In this document: in pieces, positions 12,195 through 24,687 of the stretch
How the letters are laid out: each line of letters opens with the position of its first letter
How positions within the stretch are numbered: position 1 is the stretch's first letter
NCBI RefSeq assembly: GCF_023065955.2
Contig: NW_026623056.1
Span: forward strand, 86,737,256-86,801,255
DNA: 64,000 nt
Direction: 5' to 3'
From: Ursus arctos
Lineage: Eukaryota; Chordata; Mammalia; Carnivora; Ursidae
The notes under the pieces: model-generated
Seen by the model: the letters and a program-made list of their open reading frames with translations, nothing else
What the model was told of the DNA's origin: nothing
Databases searched by the model: none
Translations under genes and position numbers: made by a program

Positions 12195-12465
12195 AATGTC
12201 ACTTCTTTAGGGAAGACTTCTCTGACCCACGACCTTCCCAATCTGGGTTAGAACTCTTATTCATAAACGGTGACTTTAGAGAACTCATCAAATTGTAATT
12301 CTATAATTTATATAACCATTTATTCAATGTCCTGCTGTCTTGCTAGAATATAAGCTCCATAAAGACAGCATATACACATTTCCGTCTTGCTCCCAACTGT
12401 ATCCATGGCAGCCAGGACCAGATCTGGCAAATAGTCCGTGCTTAATAAGCATTCACCATACAAAT
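12195..12465 (+). repeat. L2 3'-end fragment
   Basis: AGGGAAGACTTCTCTGACCC, AATATAAGCTCCATAAAGACAG and CCGTGCTTAATAAGCATTCA are decayed forms of the conserved L2 3' region. Confidence 0.65.
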
Positions 12466-12616
12466 GCACGTTAAATTCCTTATTAAGAAAACTCCACAAG
12501 TTACATATATATAAATATACGTGTCTGTATTCCAAGAGGTAAAATGCAAAAAAGGCACTGAAAAGAGATGGTCTTGATATGGATACATAAGCCTCAAAAA
12601 GAAATCTGGAATCTTT

Positions 12617-12813
12617 GGGGGCGCCTGGGTGGCTCAGTCATCAAGTGTCTGCCTTCGGCTCAGGTCATGATCCCAGGGTAACGGGATCGAGCCCCGCATC
12701 AGGCTCCCTGCTTGGCGGGAAGCCTGCTTCTCCCTCTCCCACTCCCCCCATTTGTGTTCCCTCTCTCGCTGTGTCTCTCTCTGTCAAATAAATAAAATCT
12801 TAAAAAAAAAAAA
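12617..12813 (+). mobile_element. CanSINE
   Basis: GGGGGCGCCTGGGTGGCTCAG head and A tail. Duplication AAAGAAATCTGGAATCTTT (12598-12616), repeated with one change at 12814-12832. Confidence 0.95.
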
Positions 12814-13139
12814 AAAGAAATCTGAAATCTTTGAAAGTTGCATCAGTCCTATTGAAAACAAAACAACTGCTATCAAATTTCACCACAATGAAATTTATAA
12901 AAGTCTTCTAATTAGTGTTATTTTGTTAACATTTAAACCATAAGAATTTATGTATTTACCGTCCTCTAAGATTTCAAGCTTATTGAATACAATTCAGGTG
13001 AAACCAAAAACTGAATGTTTTATAGTCACATAAATGCTGGCCCTTTGAATTAGCCATAGCAGCAGGGAAACACCAGCCATTCTCAAGAAAAGTGAATATG
13101 GCTTTATTTCTTATTGGGACATGTTGCACACGACATGAA

Positions 13140-14452
13140 AACCCCAAGGAATCCACACACAGAAAAGTACTAGACTAGTAAGTAAGCAAGCTTACCAACG
13201 TTGCAAAATACAAGGTCAATACACAAAAACTGGGTGTATTTCTATATACTAGCAATGAGTACCTGGAGTCTGATCTTTTTTTTTTAAATAATACCATTTT
13301 CAGTGGCATCAATAGATCTGAAACATTTAGGGATAAATTACACAAAATGTGTCAGACCCATACACTGAAAACTACAAAACACTCCTGAATTTAAAAATTT
13401 TAAAGCCCTATATAATTGAAGAGATATACCATGTTCATGGATCAGGAAACACAATACTGTGAAGATGTCAATTCTTCTCCAAATGGACTTATGGATTCAA
13501 TGCAATCCCAATCAAAATCCCAAGGTTTTTTTGCAGAAATTGATAAGTTGATTCTAAAACTTGCACAGAAATGGAAAAGACCTAGAATGACCAAATAATT
13601 TTGGGAAGAAAAGAGTTGGAAGTCTTAACATTATCTGATATCAAGACATTCTAAAACTGCAGCAACCAAGACAGTATAATATTAGCATACAGATACAGAT
13701 TACTGAAACAGAACAAAGGCCAGAAAAGAGCCACATGTACATATTCAATTGACTTTTGACAAAAGCACCAAGGTAATTCACTGGAAAAAGGATCATCTTC
13801 CAATACACAGTGCTGAAACAACTGAACATCCATATGCAAAAAACAAAACAAGACAAAACAAGACCTTGACGCTTATACCTTCTGGGTACACAAAACTTGA
13901 AATGAATTGCAGACTCAAATATGAAACTTCCAAAACAAAATAAATGAGAAGAACTTTCTGACCTTGGGACAGGTAAAGCTCTTCTCAGATAAATCAAAAG
14001 CATGAGCCATAAAAGAAGAAAATAATAAACTGGATTTCATTAAAACTAAGAATTGCTGCTCATCAAGAGATAATGTTAAGAAAAATAAAAAGACAAACAA
14101 CAAACTGACAGAAACTATTCTCAATACATATATCTGACAAAAGATTTGAATCCATAAGAAGAACTCTTAAATCAGAATTATAAGAAAGCAAACCATTCAA
14201 CTTAGAATATCAATGAAAAGATTTTAACAGACACCACCCAAAGGAAAACATCAGCTGGCCAATAAGCACATGAAAACCTGCTTAGCATCATTTGTCACCA
14301 GGGAAATGCAAACTAAAACCACAAAGAGCTACCACTACACACCCACTAGAATGGATTAAATTTTAAATTTTGACAATATCTAGTTTTGGCAAAGAAGTGA
14401 AATAACTGGAACTTTTGGAGATTACTGATGTGAATATAAAATGGTACAATGA
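13140..14452 (+). mobile_element. L1 fragment (3' half of ORF2 and beyond), dead
   Basis: Blocks typical of L1 ORF2: ATACAAGGTCAATACACAAA, CACTGAAAACTACAAAACAC, CCATGTTCATGGATCAGGAA, ATTCAATGCAATCCCAATCA and ATATGCAAAA. Translation gives pieces such as QSQSKSQGFFAEIDK, broken by stops and frameshifts, so no functional reverse transcriptase remains. It continues after two nested SINEs to about 15740. Confidence 0.88.
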
Positions 14453-14664
14453 GGGGCACCTGCATGGCTCAGTTGGTTAAGTGTCCAACTCTTGATAGGC
14501 TTAGGTCATGATCTCAGGGTCGTGAGATGAAGCCCCATATTGGGCTCCACACTCAGCCGGGAGTCTGCTTCTCTCTCTCTCTCCCTCCATCTTTGCCCCT
14601 CCCTGCTCATGCACTCTCTGTCTCTCTCTCTAAAAAAAATAAAGAAATCTTTTTTTTTTTTTTT
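14453..14664 (+). mobile_element. CanSINE inside the L1
   Basis: GGGGCACCTGCATGGCTCAG head and a TCCAACTCTTGATAGGC body. It ends in AATAAAGAAATC followed by a T run. Approximate duplication AAATGGTACAATGAG / AAGATGGTAGAGTG. Confidence 0.9.
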
Positions 14665-14704
14665 TTAAGATGGTAGAGTGATTCTGGAAAACAATTTGGC
14701 AGTT

Positions 14705-14741
14705 TTTTTTTTCTTGAAGATTTTACTTATTTATTTATTTG

Positions 14742-14778
<37 letters not shown>

Positions 14779-14920
14779 TAGCACAAGCAGGCAGTGGCAG
14801 GCAGAAGCAGGCTTCCACCTGAGCAGAGAGCCTGATATGGAGCTTGATCCCAGCCCGCACCCTGGGATCATGACCTGAGCCCAAGGCAGATGCTTAACCG
14901 ACTGAACCACCCAGGTGCCC
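14705..14920 (-). mobile_element. CanSINE inside the L1, minus orientation
   Basis: Poly-T, AAGATTTTACTTATTTATTT, a long (GA)n run, ending ACCACCCAGGTGCCC. Perfect duplication CAATTTGGCAGTT at 14692-14704 and 14921-14933. With the SINE at 14453 it forms an inverted pair about 40 bp apart. Confidence 0.95.
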
Positions 14921-15740
14921 CAATTTGGCAGTTCCTTATCAAATTAAACACATGCTTAACTATATGACCCAGAAATTCTATTCCTAAGTATTTACCCAAG
15001 AGAAATAAAAACACACATCCAAAGATTTGTACATGAATGAATGGTCATAGCATAACTTTACTCACAATAGCCAAAAATTACAAACAACCCAAAATATCCA
15101 CTAACAGGTGAATGGGTAAATAAGCTATGGCTTATTCATACGATGCAACACTATGTGACAATAAAAAGGAATGAACTACTCATATATGCAACAACATGGA
15201 TGAATCTCAAAAACATAATGCTGGTTTTTAAAAAAGAAAGGACACAGAAGAGTATATACGGTATGACTTAAATCAGATGAAACTTCAAAAAAGACCAATT
15301 TAATCTACATCATGATGGACAGCAGATCCAAGATTGCTGAAGCTGGTCATGGGGGTGCAGAGTGGATGAGGGCTGACTGAGGAAGAGAAGGAGGGAATCC
15401 TGTAGGGTATCGGAATGTTCTACCATCTTGACTGTAATGGTGGTTACTCAGACATAAACCCCACACTGAAATGGGTGCATTTTTTTTTTAAGATTTTATT
15501 TATTTATTTGACAGAGAGAGAGAGAGACAGCCAGAGAGAGAGGGAACACAAGTAGGGGGAGTGGGAGAGGAAGAAGCAGGCTCCCAGTGGAGCAAGGAGC
15601 CCGATGCGGGGCTCGATCCCAGGACTCTGGAATCACGCTCTGGGCCGAAGGCAGACGCTTAACGACTGAGCCACCCAGGCGCCCCAGGTGCATTTTCTTG
15701 AATATAAATCATATCTAAAGTTGATTTTTTTTTGAAAAAT
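14921..15740 (+). mobile_element. L1 3' untranslated part (continuation)
   Basis: ACCCAGAAATTCTATTCCTA, CTCACAATAGCCAAAAATTA, GGATGAATCTCAAAAACATA and a 3' region ending near ATATCTAAAGTTGATT. Interrupted by the SINE at 15484-15685. Confidence 0.85.
15484..15685 (-). mobile_element. CanSINE in the L1 3' end, minus orientation
   Basis: AAGATTTTATTTATTTATTT, GACAGAGAGAGAG, ending CCACCCAGGCGCCCC. Duplication GGGTGCATTTT / AGGTGCATTTT on the two sides. Confidence 0.95.
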
Positions 15741-17310
15741 GTAAATAATAATAAGCTCATGCAACACTAAAGGATAACTAAAGTCCATGAGAGTCCATAG
15801 TCACTCACGCCCAAAAAACATCAGTATCCCAACTTCTGATGAAATGAATGCTTACTTTTACTCAGAATGCAAATACACAGGAGTGGCTACGCTAAGGTTA
15901 GTTAACATATTGTAATGTCTGCTACAGGAAGTGCAACTAAGATCAGAGGCGTTCAGTATTCTGTGTCACACCACATTAGAGCATTTCACCCCATCTCTCG
16001 TCCTATCGGCTACATCCACCCATCTAACAAGATCCACTGGGTGAAATGCAGGCACACCTCTAACTCGGCGATGGATTCAAAATATTTATTGCCATCCTTT
16101 GTGTGTGGGTGCTCCTTTTCCCAAGAAACACCAAATAACTGATCTTAACCAATAAAGGTTTTCTATCTCAAAGAACATTTGCCTCATTGTAAATAATCGA
16201 ATTAGTTGTGCTTCACTCATAACACTGTCAGTTGCTAGGCAACCAGAAGTAGGCAAATCAGAAAATAAATCCACAAAGACATGGAATACAAGCTCTTTTT
16301 ATGGGTGTCTCATGCTCCGTTAAATACTCTCCAGGAAACAGGAGCAGATATTCTTCTACTCTCATGGAATTTATATGAAGCAACCCCAATTCTTACTATT
16401 AGTATTTTCTGAACAAAATAGTCACAGTCAATTTCACATTGGCTCAGTGTCTTCATGCAGGAGATGAAGGCATACAGCACAGAGGATTTTTATAATCAAA
16501 AGATGTCCCTCCTGGAAGAGCAGGATGGTTCTGGGTCCCGACCTCATTTAAGGCAGGGATTGCTCATTTGCCAACTTCTGGGTGGACTTTTATTCTGAGC
16601 ACCAGTCCCAAGCAGAGCAGGGTCTGAGATGAGTGTTCTCCTCCTAATCCTTATGCAGATGCTTCTGTTCAGCCCCTCTGACCCCACTGCAGTCTGATCA
16701 TCCCTCGTCTACCTTGTCCAGATTCCTCTTTAGACAGCGCGGCATCCCGTTTGGGTTCCCAAGACCCCTGCCTTCCTGTTTCCCCAAATATGCTCAGCCA
16801 CCAGTCCCAAGCACTGTGTTACCCCGGAATGAATGAACTGGACCTGGAGGGGCTTGCAGCTTTAGTGACACAATGAGGAAACCAATCCATGCCCACAAAC
16901 ACCCAGGTCACCTACTACCAAAAGACACCCACAGGCCAAAATGAACCCACAGGGGATGTGTTTTACTTGGGCCACTCATTTTGAACTAGTTGCTAACACT
17001 TAAAAATCACAACATTTCACACCAAATATCCTGTTGCTTTGGAATAAATGGAAAATCTTTCCCACATGGCAGTAACTGGCTGGGGCCAAGCAGCATCGCC
17101 CTCGTTACATGGGGATACACTCTCCTGCTGGACTCTTAGATGCCACCTCTTCTGCCCCATATGCATTAGGGTTTGAGATCACTCATCTTGGTCCTGTATC
17201 AAGTCTGGCATCAATGAAGCGAGATCTCCCATGGGGCCCTCAATGCTTCTTTCCAGTTAGATCCGTCTTAATTCCTCAGAGGGAGTCTAGTGATACCGAC
17301 TCTCAAGATA
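15740..17310. other. Intronic sequence without a recognised gene or clear repeat
   Basis: No SINE and no convincing open frame. The only distinct motif is an RFX-type X-box palindrome at 16231-16243. Confidence 0.5.
16231..16243. promoter_or_regulatory. RFX X-box-like palindrome
   Basis: GTTGCTAGGCAAC differs from a perfect X-box half-site pair by one base. A motif match only. Confidence 0.35.
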
Positions 17311-17314
17311 GAAG

Positions 17315-17930
17315 GGGTCCAACTTGGCAGTTCCTCAAAGGTTAAACAGAGTATTAACACATGCTCCAGCAATTCCATCCCCAGATATATACCCCAAAAA
17401 AGTGAAAGCAGGGGCACAAACAGATACTTGAACACCCATGTTCTCGGCAACAGCCAAAAGGTAGAAATAATCCAAGTGTTGACAGATGAATCGACAGACA
17501 AATGGACAACCGAAATGTGGTTTATACATACAATGGAGTATTCATTAAACCATACAAAGGAATGAAGTTCTGATAGATGCCATGTCATGAATGGACCTTA
17601 AAAACTAGGGCTGATGCTAAGTGAAACAAGCCAGATGCAAAGGACAAATATTTATCTATTTATTTGATTCTATTTATGTGAAATATCTAGCATAGAGAAA
17701 TTCACAGAAACAGAGAGTAGAAAAGAGGTTACCAGGAGCAGAGGCGAGAAAGGAATGGGGAGTTATTGATCAATGGGTACAGAGTTTCCATTTGGGGTAA
17801 TGACAGAGCTCTGGAAATAGACAGTGGTAACGTTTACACAACCTTGTGAAAGAAATTACAGTTACTAAATTCTGCACCTAAAAACGGTTATAGCATATCT
17901 GATGTTTCACCTATTTTAGCACAATAAGAA
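17315..17930 (+). mobile_element. L1 3' fragment
   Basis: GGCAGTTCCTCAAAGGTTAA, CCCCAGATATATACCCCAAA, TACAATGGAGTATTCATTAA and AGTGAAACAAGCCAGATGCA are the usual blocks of the L1 3' region. No coding capacity remains. Confidence 0.85.
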
Positions 17931-18337
17931 AAGAAGAGGGATCAAGGTCTTAACCCTTTGCTCTGCCCCCATCCATCTGCCCGGCACACAGAGAGGACAT
18001 GAAGGCACAGCCTGTGTGCCACCCAAGCCCTCAGCATTAATGACGCCCAAACCACACAGACAGTAAGAGCTGGAATCGAACCGAAGAAGCCCAAACTGCC
18101 TGGTTCCCAAATGCCTGCACTAATTCCTATCTCACAGTCTCCCCTAAGAGGACCTAGCCCAAAGGAAAGCAACATAGGACCTGCCTATTTACTCTAAGCA
18201 AAATGTTGAGGGCATCACAAAGAAAGACACAAATTCAATATAACATGCAACTGAGAAAATGATAAAACAGATATATGTGGCTTGGAGCCAGAGTGCGTGG
18301 GAGGGAGTAGAGTGTTTGGCAATAGAAACTTAAATCT

Positions 18338-18512
18338 GGGGGCGCCTGGGTGGCTCAGTCGGTTAAGCATCTGCCTTTGGCTCAGGTCATGATCTCAGCG
18401 TCCTGGGATCGAACCCCGCATCGGGCTCCCTGCTCAATGGGGAGTCTGCTTCTCCCTCTCACTTTCCCTCTGTGCTTGGTCTCTCTCAAATAAATAAAAT
18501 CTTAAAAAAATA
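18338..18512 (+). mobile_element. CanSINE
   Basis: GGGGCGCCTGGGTGGCTCAG head and AAATAAATAAAATCTTAAAA tail; the pyrimidine part is short. Confidence 0.94.
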
Positions 18513-19469
18513 AACAAATTTGAAGCTTGGGTCTACTGCTAATTAACTCTGTCTATTTAGGCAAGCCTAGACCAGGACATTTTCAAAGAAACAAAGTTTT
18601 ATCATTTAAGTGAGTTATCACTCACTACTCTCTGCTTTCTCGGAAAGAGACAGTATATCCAGAAGGATTCCACCGAAGGGCTACTTAGGGAACTGTAGGC
18701 AGTTAAGAGAAGCAAAGAGCTAAGGGATGGGAAGCACTTGGGCCAGCGATGGGCCTGAAGGAGTAAGAGGCCGGAGCTGCCCACAAGGGCCGGAGGCCAA
18801 GAGGGTGGGGGGAATCTGTCCACTTGCTCCCCTCCTGCCTGTGCACGCCTGTGCACCCCTGTAGCCGAGAGCCACCAGGGCAGGAAGGGGCAGAGAATAA
18901 GGGGGGCAGGGTAAACTGCGCAGCGGCCAACACACCTGCCGAGGGAGAACCCAAAGCTGCTTGGAGCCGGCTGGGGCGGGGGGGGGGGGGGGGTTTTTTC
19001 AGTGACTGCCTCTCACACTGCGGCCCTGAGGCTCCACTTGGGCCCAGCAGCGAGATGAATTTCGACACATGCCGATCCTCCACTAGTGTGGAGACCACAC
19101 CTGGGACGGTAACCCAGCAACGCCAAAGAACTTAGGATAGATGGCATCAGGTACCTAAGTCCCAGGGACAGGAGTCCCTGTGAGCTGGACCCGCCGCCGT
19201 CATTCTAGGTCCCCATGCCTGGGACACAGGAGACAATAAGTGCCTGTTCAACTGTATTCCTTTTATTATGTAAAGGGATCGCTCAGGCTCAGGCTCTGAA
19301 AGGCCACAGATTTACTGCATTTTTTGTTACCTGCCAACTAGTGAAGACCACAAAAGGCTCGGGTAGAGCAGTAAAACAGAGGTAATGAATAAGGCATTTC
19401 TAACAAGGCTGCTTTTATAGGCGTCACACCTCCACGGGGCCAAATGGGCTCATTTTCGAGGTGAAATCT

Positions 19470-20110
19470 ATTCTGCAAGCGCGCGCAGCAGAAGCCAGCC
19501 GTGGGCGGCACTGGAAGGGGGGAGGCGTTCCAGGTCGGGGCTCAAGCCCCGCTTCCCCGCGAGAGGCGCGCGCTTCCACTGACAGCGCTCGCGGGTTTGG
19601 GCTCCACATCCGTAGAAGTCTCCAGGGCCTTCATTAAGCCTGCCTGTGTGAACCGCCCGCCCTTTGTCCTGGTCCAACACAAACAGGCTCCTAACGGAGC
19701 GGGACCGCGGGGGCAGGGGGAAGCTAGGAAAGCTCCGGCGCAAGTGGGGGCGCCCGAGGCGGCCGGTCCCGCCGACGCGCACGCAGCTCTGAGTCATGCC
19801 AGGCGCGGGCCGCTGTTGAGCACCCATCGCGAACAATCCGCTCAGCATCTGCGGGCCTGGCCTCCAGCCCTGGAACGCGGTGTGGGGCTCGGCAGACCCC
19901 TGCGCAGAATCGGGCCAACAGCTTCGCCACCCGCCAGCTGGCAAGCACCGCCTCTTCCGGGCCTCAGTTTCTTCATTTTTAAAACAAGACACCTGGAACA
20001 TCCCTTTCGGTTTTAACATCCAAGGCTCAGCTTCGAGATTCGATGTGTAGTCGCAAATGCTGAATGCGCAGTTAAAACCGCGCCATCGTCTCGAGGATTC
20101 CAATAGGAAG
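19470..20110. promoter_or_regulatory. Intronic CpG-rich block 1
   Basis: This block inside the 29 kb HLCS intron is rich in CpG (clusters such as GCGCGCG, CCGCGGGG and GCCGACGCGCACG). It holds a TGAGTCATGCC site of AP-1/MARE type near 19792. Open frames exist on both strands (up to 240 codons on minus), but they overlap in several frames, as GC-rich DNA does, and none resembles a known protein. It could be an alternative promoter, the start of a non-coding transcript, or an intragenic CpG island. Confidence 0.6.
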
Positions 20111-20679
20111 GACCTGTTACCTGGAAAGGCGAGCTGGAGCTGGTGCGAGGGGCCTTGAGAGAAGGCCGAGGGCCTCCTGCTCCAGGCCACTTATTTTAGC
20201 AAAGGTTCATCTGTTTGACAGGCTGTCACCTGGACGCTCTGGAAAGCTCAGAGAATCCCAGGGCACACCAGCCGTGTCCTATGGGACAGGGAGGGGCATA
20301 GGACACTCCTGGATGCGTTCACAGGAGAAGGTACTCCTAGTTCACGGCAAGGAGCAGCTGACCAACCAGCATGACCACAGTAGTTTCTAGATGGGAAAGC
20401 ACATTAGTTAACAGATAAAAACCCTCACGCCTTTCTCCTAAACTCCTAAACTCCACCTTGTCAGTGTTCCTTGACAGCCGACTCTTTTAAACTGTTTAAC
20501 GTGGTTGTTTATGAAATTCCCATCATACCTGAATATGTATGACAGAACTAGATTGGACGGGCAGCCAGTCCGAGCTGGGTGGGCTGTTTGCTGCCAGCCT
20601 GTCCCCCGAGGCCCCTCGGGTGTCCCAGACACGGGAGCAGGGGAAGCGTTTCACCATACGTTAGTGGGAAAAGCCAAAA

Positions 20680-20840
20680 TGCTTCTTAAGTGTTCAAACA
20701 AAACACTCTTACTAAATGCCTACTATAGGCCAAAGACTGGGAAGGGGCATAAAGATTAACAACATATGGTCCTTGCTTTCAAATGATCTTGTATTACAGT
20801 TTAATGGGGCAGACAGATATTCACATAAATAATACAACAG
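20680..20840 (+). repeat. Old MIR/L2-like fragment
   Basis: AAATGCCTACTATAGGCCAA and AATGGGGCAGACAGATATTC resemble the ancient 'last-in-class' LINE/MIR consensus text. Weak similarity by eye. Confidence 0.45.
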
Positions 20841-23816
20841 CATTCGTACACTACTTACAGTTTACCAAAAAAAAAAGTTCTTATGGAAGCAAGCAATCAG
20901 ATCTAAAGTTCCCAAGTCACAATACTTGGTTTAGAAAGTTGAAAGAAAAACTGTAAATCCTATACTCATGACATGGTCATCAGTGGAATTTTCCTAGATC
21001 AGGGGTAGAAGCCCTTTGTTGGGCATAAAAGATCAACTAGTTGCCCTCCTAACACATGGCTCCAAGATGTTTTATGTTCTGTAATTCAGGATTTTTAAGA
21101 TATAGCATAAGAATTTGAGACCTGCTGGCTAATGTGAAGATGGGATGTGCCCATAGCACAACCCAGTAGGGTGATGACCAGCCATCCAGAACCACGACAA
21201 ACCAGCAGGCTACTGGTTTTACTTCAAATAAAGAAAACAAGCCCAAGGCCAAGTACAAACTAACACCGCTCTCTTGCCAACTCCTAGAAGCCACGATGTC
21301 AAAGCCTCGTGCTCCCATAAATAACTTACAAGTTGTATGCTTTGTGTTTTACTTTAACGCAGTAAAGTATGCATTTCCAAAAGGAAAAAAAAAAAAAAAA
21401 ACCTTATCAAGAAAATGTAGCAAAATGTTAACAAGGGTGAACCGAGGTGAAGGCTACACATGGTTTATGTACTATTCTTTCACCCTTTCTTAGATTTTCT
21501 TTCCTTTTTTTTTTTTTTTAAATAAAAAGTTGAAGTCAAATGAAGAGATTTGTTCCTGAGGCTCTAAGGCCCCTCCAGCTCTGACATTTGCTATATATTT
21601 TTGGTTCTGCCATCAATCCTGGAATCATCAAAGACACAGAATTTGTAACAAAAAACTAAAAAGCAAAAAAACAAAAAAATTTAAAAAACAAAACCACCAC
21701 CAAGAACACCTTCTAGCATTTCACATTTTAGCTGAATCAGCATGACCCCTGTATCGGGGCAGGGACGCTAAGGCCACTCCGGGTAAGAACACGTCCCTGA
21801 AAATCCAGATTGCCATCATCAAGGGGCCCTTCCCCTAGAGGCCTGGATCTGGAACAGTCCACACGCAGGACCTACTCTCCCTGAACACAAACCCCAGTGC
21901 GTTCATGAAGCTTTTCAGTCTATGTGGAATCAGTGTATTAATAACAGCTTATTGGCACTGAATGAAAAACACACAAGTCTTAATCTTGGGTCTTGAATCG
22001 GATCCAGGTCCTACGTAATACCTGGCTGGAAGGGATACAGCTGTAAGCATGCTTGGTGACTGGAGGCTATATCGTGAGACCTGAGGTTTGAAACCAGGAT
22101 TGGTAGCTTAACAAAATTTACTGGTTGTAGAAAAAGTAAACTTGCCTCTAGGGAAGTGAGCTCAGACTCACCATTCTGACAGCAGCCCCTGGTGGCCAGT
22201 TTAGTGAAAAGTGTTGGCTCTGATGCTTGAAAGCTCTGACCTTGCCTTAACGAAGGTTGCTGCAAGCAAGACAGTCCACTCTAGGCAACAACTGGGGGGT
22301 GATTAGGGAAGCAGCAAAAATTCAAACTACAGTATACCTTTGGGTCACATAAATTGCCAAGTCATTAGGTTACCTGTCGCTTGCATTAAAAAAGAAAAAT
22401 GTAGTACTGTCTTTGAAAAGTAGAAAAAAAAAATGAGAATTCATTTTGAAAGGGCAAGATAATAAGACCAGGCAGGTAATATTGACCTTAGTGTGAAAGT
22501 TAACCTCATTCCTTAATTGTGTAGAAAACCTGTGAATAGTCAAGGAGCAGACTCCTACACAAAATAAAGCGTGTTCTGTCTACTTCCCGACACAGCACCA
22601 CCCTAATTTCCACATACCAAATACTGGGAATTCTTTTTGGAATATAAGGAATTGCTCTGTGTGGCAGAAACTTCTAGAAAATGCTATCATTCCTTCAGAG
22701 AATAAAATAAAACAGTCAAGAGTGTAAGGGAGGCCCCGATCCCTATTGCCGCAGATTCACCGATTTACTGGCTGCAACTAGAAGAATGTTCAGAGGCTGA
22801 CAGTTGGCTTCAAAGGGGGAGACCTATAAGAAGTGGAAGCCACGAGCTCCAAGCCGACTTCTTCGTAAGGTGCACTCTGTCCTCGGCCAGGAGAGAACAA
22901 TCTGGAAACAATCTGGTGGGCAGCTGCTCTCATCAACAAACTGTTTATTGTAAGAAAGTGGCGGGGTCAAAGGCTAAACATCAACCCAAACCGAAAGCAT
23001 ACGGAGCAAAAATCAATACCGTCCCTGCTGAAGAAACCAGGACTTCTCGTACAGAAAAGAGAGGGAGAGAAACTCCCACCTCACTCGGAACGGGCAAGCG
23101 CCACACCAATCCGCCGTATTTCTAGGCTCGGTTGTTTTGCATGCTATTACGAATGATTATTTGCTGCTATTTTCAGAATGGCCTCATAACAAGGGCTAAA
23201 ATACAGCATTTCAGGAGACACAGAAATCTACTTTCCAAATCACTTCCCCGAAAAAGTTACACTGGCTTCTACCTGGTTGTTTCCTTCTTGCATTTGTTGT
23301 ATAAAGGAACCAACACGTCTATGACACAATGCACAGATAACACGGCCCATCTTTAAATATGTCTCATCCGAAAATGGAACACCAACCGAGTATGAGATTA
23401 TATATGACGGAACAGATTTATTTTAGGTGTATCAGTGGTATTCTGGTTATGATTTTAAACAGAGCTCTCATCTTTTAGAAACACATACTAAAATATTTAC
23501 AGAAGAAAGTCCTGATGCAAATATCTGGGATTTGCTTCAAAATAATACGGAGAAGGACTGGGCAGGCTTAGACGAAGTAAGACTGGCCGGAATAGAAATC
23601 TGGGAAGCAGAGTGATTGAGTTCATGAGTTTGTTACATTTTCTGTTTACTGTTGTATATTCGAAATTTTCTACAAAACGTTTCCTTTGACGTGTGGGTAC
23701 AGTTCAACAGTTACTACGATAAAGAAAAATTTTTTTTCTTAAATATGAGAAAAGTATTAACCTACCAACACAAATGCACTGATTTCCTGTAAGGACACAT
23801 ATGTACCACGGTATCA

Positions 23817-24281
23817 CTAAGTGTTCAACAGGACTGTTTCAGGGACGTCTGAAAAAGAGCTGTTGTATTCCGAGTCAAACCCTGGAGTGGTGGAAAGAGA
23901 TGTCCTGGGTGTTCCCAGTGCATCCAGGATGCGCCAGGCCAGCGTCTGACAGCGACGGCACCACAGATGGTATTTAATGGCATTAGGGAGCATGAGAACA
24001 TATGTGAGCCGGTAAGGAAACCCAACGGACACAAATAACCACGTTTTTAAAACACCCAACTTAGCACACAAATCTTGAAACCATAACTTGATTGTAAATT
24101 TGAGGCGCCTATATATTGCTTTGATAATTCTTAAATTAACAGGAAAATCGATTTGAGAAAGAACCTGAAGTAAATAAAGCAGAGCAAAACATTCTTTCAC
24201 TGTGCTTAAATTAACTGTGCAAAGGCACCTACCAATGATCTCAGATTGTTCCAGTATAACGATGAAAATGGTAATAACCAC
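23817..24281 (-). other. Unassigned 154-codon open frame
   Basis: An open frame whose first two thirds read like AT-rich random sequence. The last third has a more protein-like composition (VGFPYRLTYVLMLPNAIKY, then TPGFDSEYNSSFSDVPET, ending LLNT and stop). I do not recognise it. No clear splice acceptor or promoter is evident. It could be an exon, a pseudogene fragment or chance. Confidence 0.2.
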
Positions 24282-24497
24282 AAATTCTTACCAAAACATG
24301 CATCCGATCTATTTAAAAGTTTAAAATTTTTTATTTATTTACTTATTTATTTTTGCATCTGATTGCTTTGCTGGGACCATCATCAATACCGGAGTCCAGG
24401 AAAGAATGTGAAAGGTCATCTCATCTACCCCTCCCCCAACAGAACAGAGAAGATTTGGTAATGAGAATCTGGTGATAAAAAGCCACCTTGCGAACTG

Positions 24498-24687
24498 ACG
24501 GCTTCAGGGTGGGGGGAGTGGGGGAATGGGATAGGCTGGTGATGGGTAGTAAGGAGGGCACGTATTGCATGGTGAACTGGGTGTTATACGCAACTAATGA
24601 ATCATCGAACTTTACATCAAAAACCAGGGATGTACTGTATGGTGACTAATATAATATAATTTAAAAAATTATTATAATAAAAAAAAA
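24498..24687 (+). mobile_element. Carnivore L1 3' end
   Basis: GGGCACGTATTGCATGGTGA, ACTGGGTGTTATACGCAACT, AATGAATCATCGAACTTTAC and a terminal A-rich TAATATAATATAA tail are the L1 3' end common in carnivores. A severely 5'-truncated copy. Confidence 0.85.

Larger units (their letters stand above)
18513..24497. other. SINE-poor intronic stretch
   Basis: About 6 kb with no CanSINE insertion. It includes CpG block 1 (19470-20110), a G16 run (18978-18993), a decayed MIR/L2-like piece (20680-20840) and an unexplained minus-strand open frame of 154 codons (23817-24281). No known exon is recognised. Confidence 0.6.

Noticed and set aside
13416..13598. 60-codon frame as a possible gene
   Set aside because: It is a remnant of L1 ORF2.
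19468..20190. 240-codon minus frame over CpG block 1
   Set aside because: Several frames on both strands are open here at once, as expected for GC-rich DNA. No recognisable domain.
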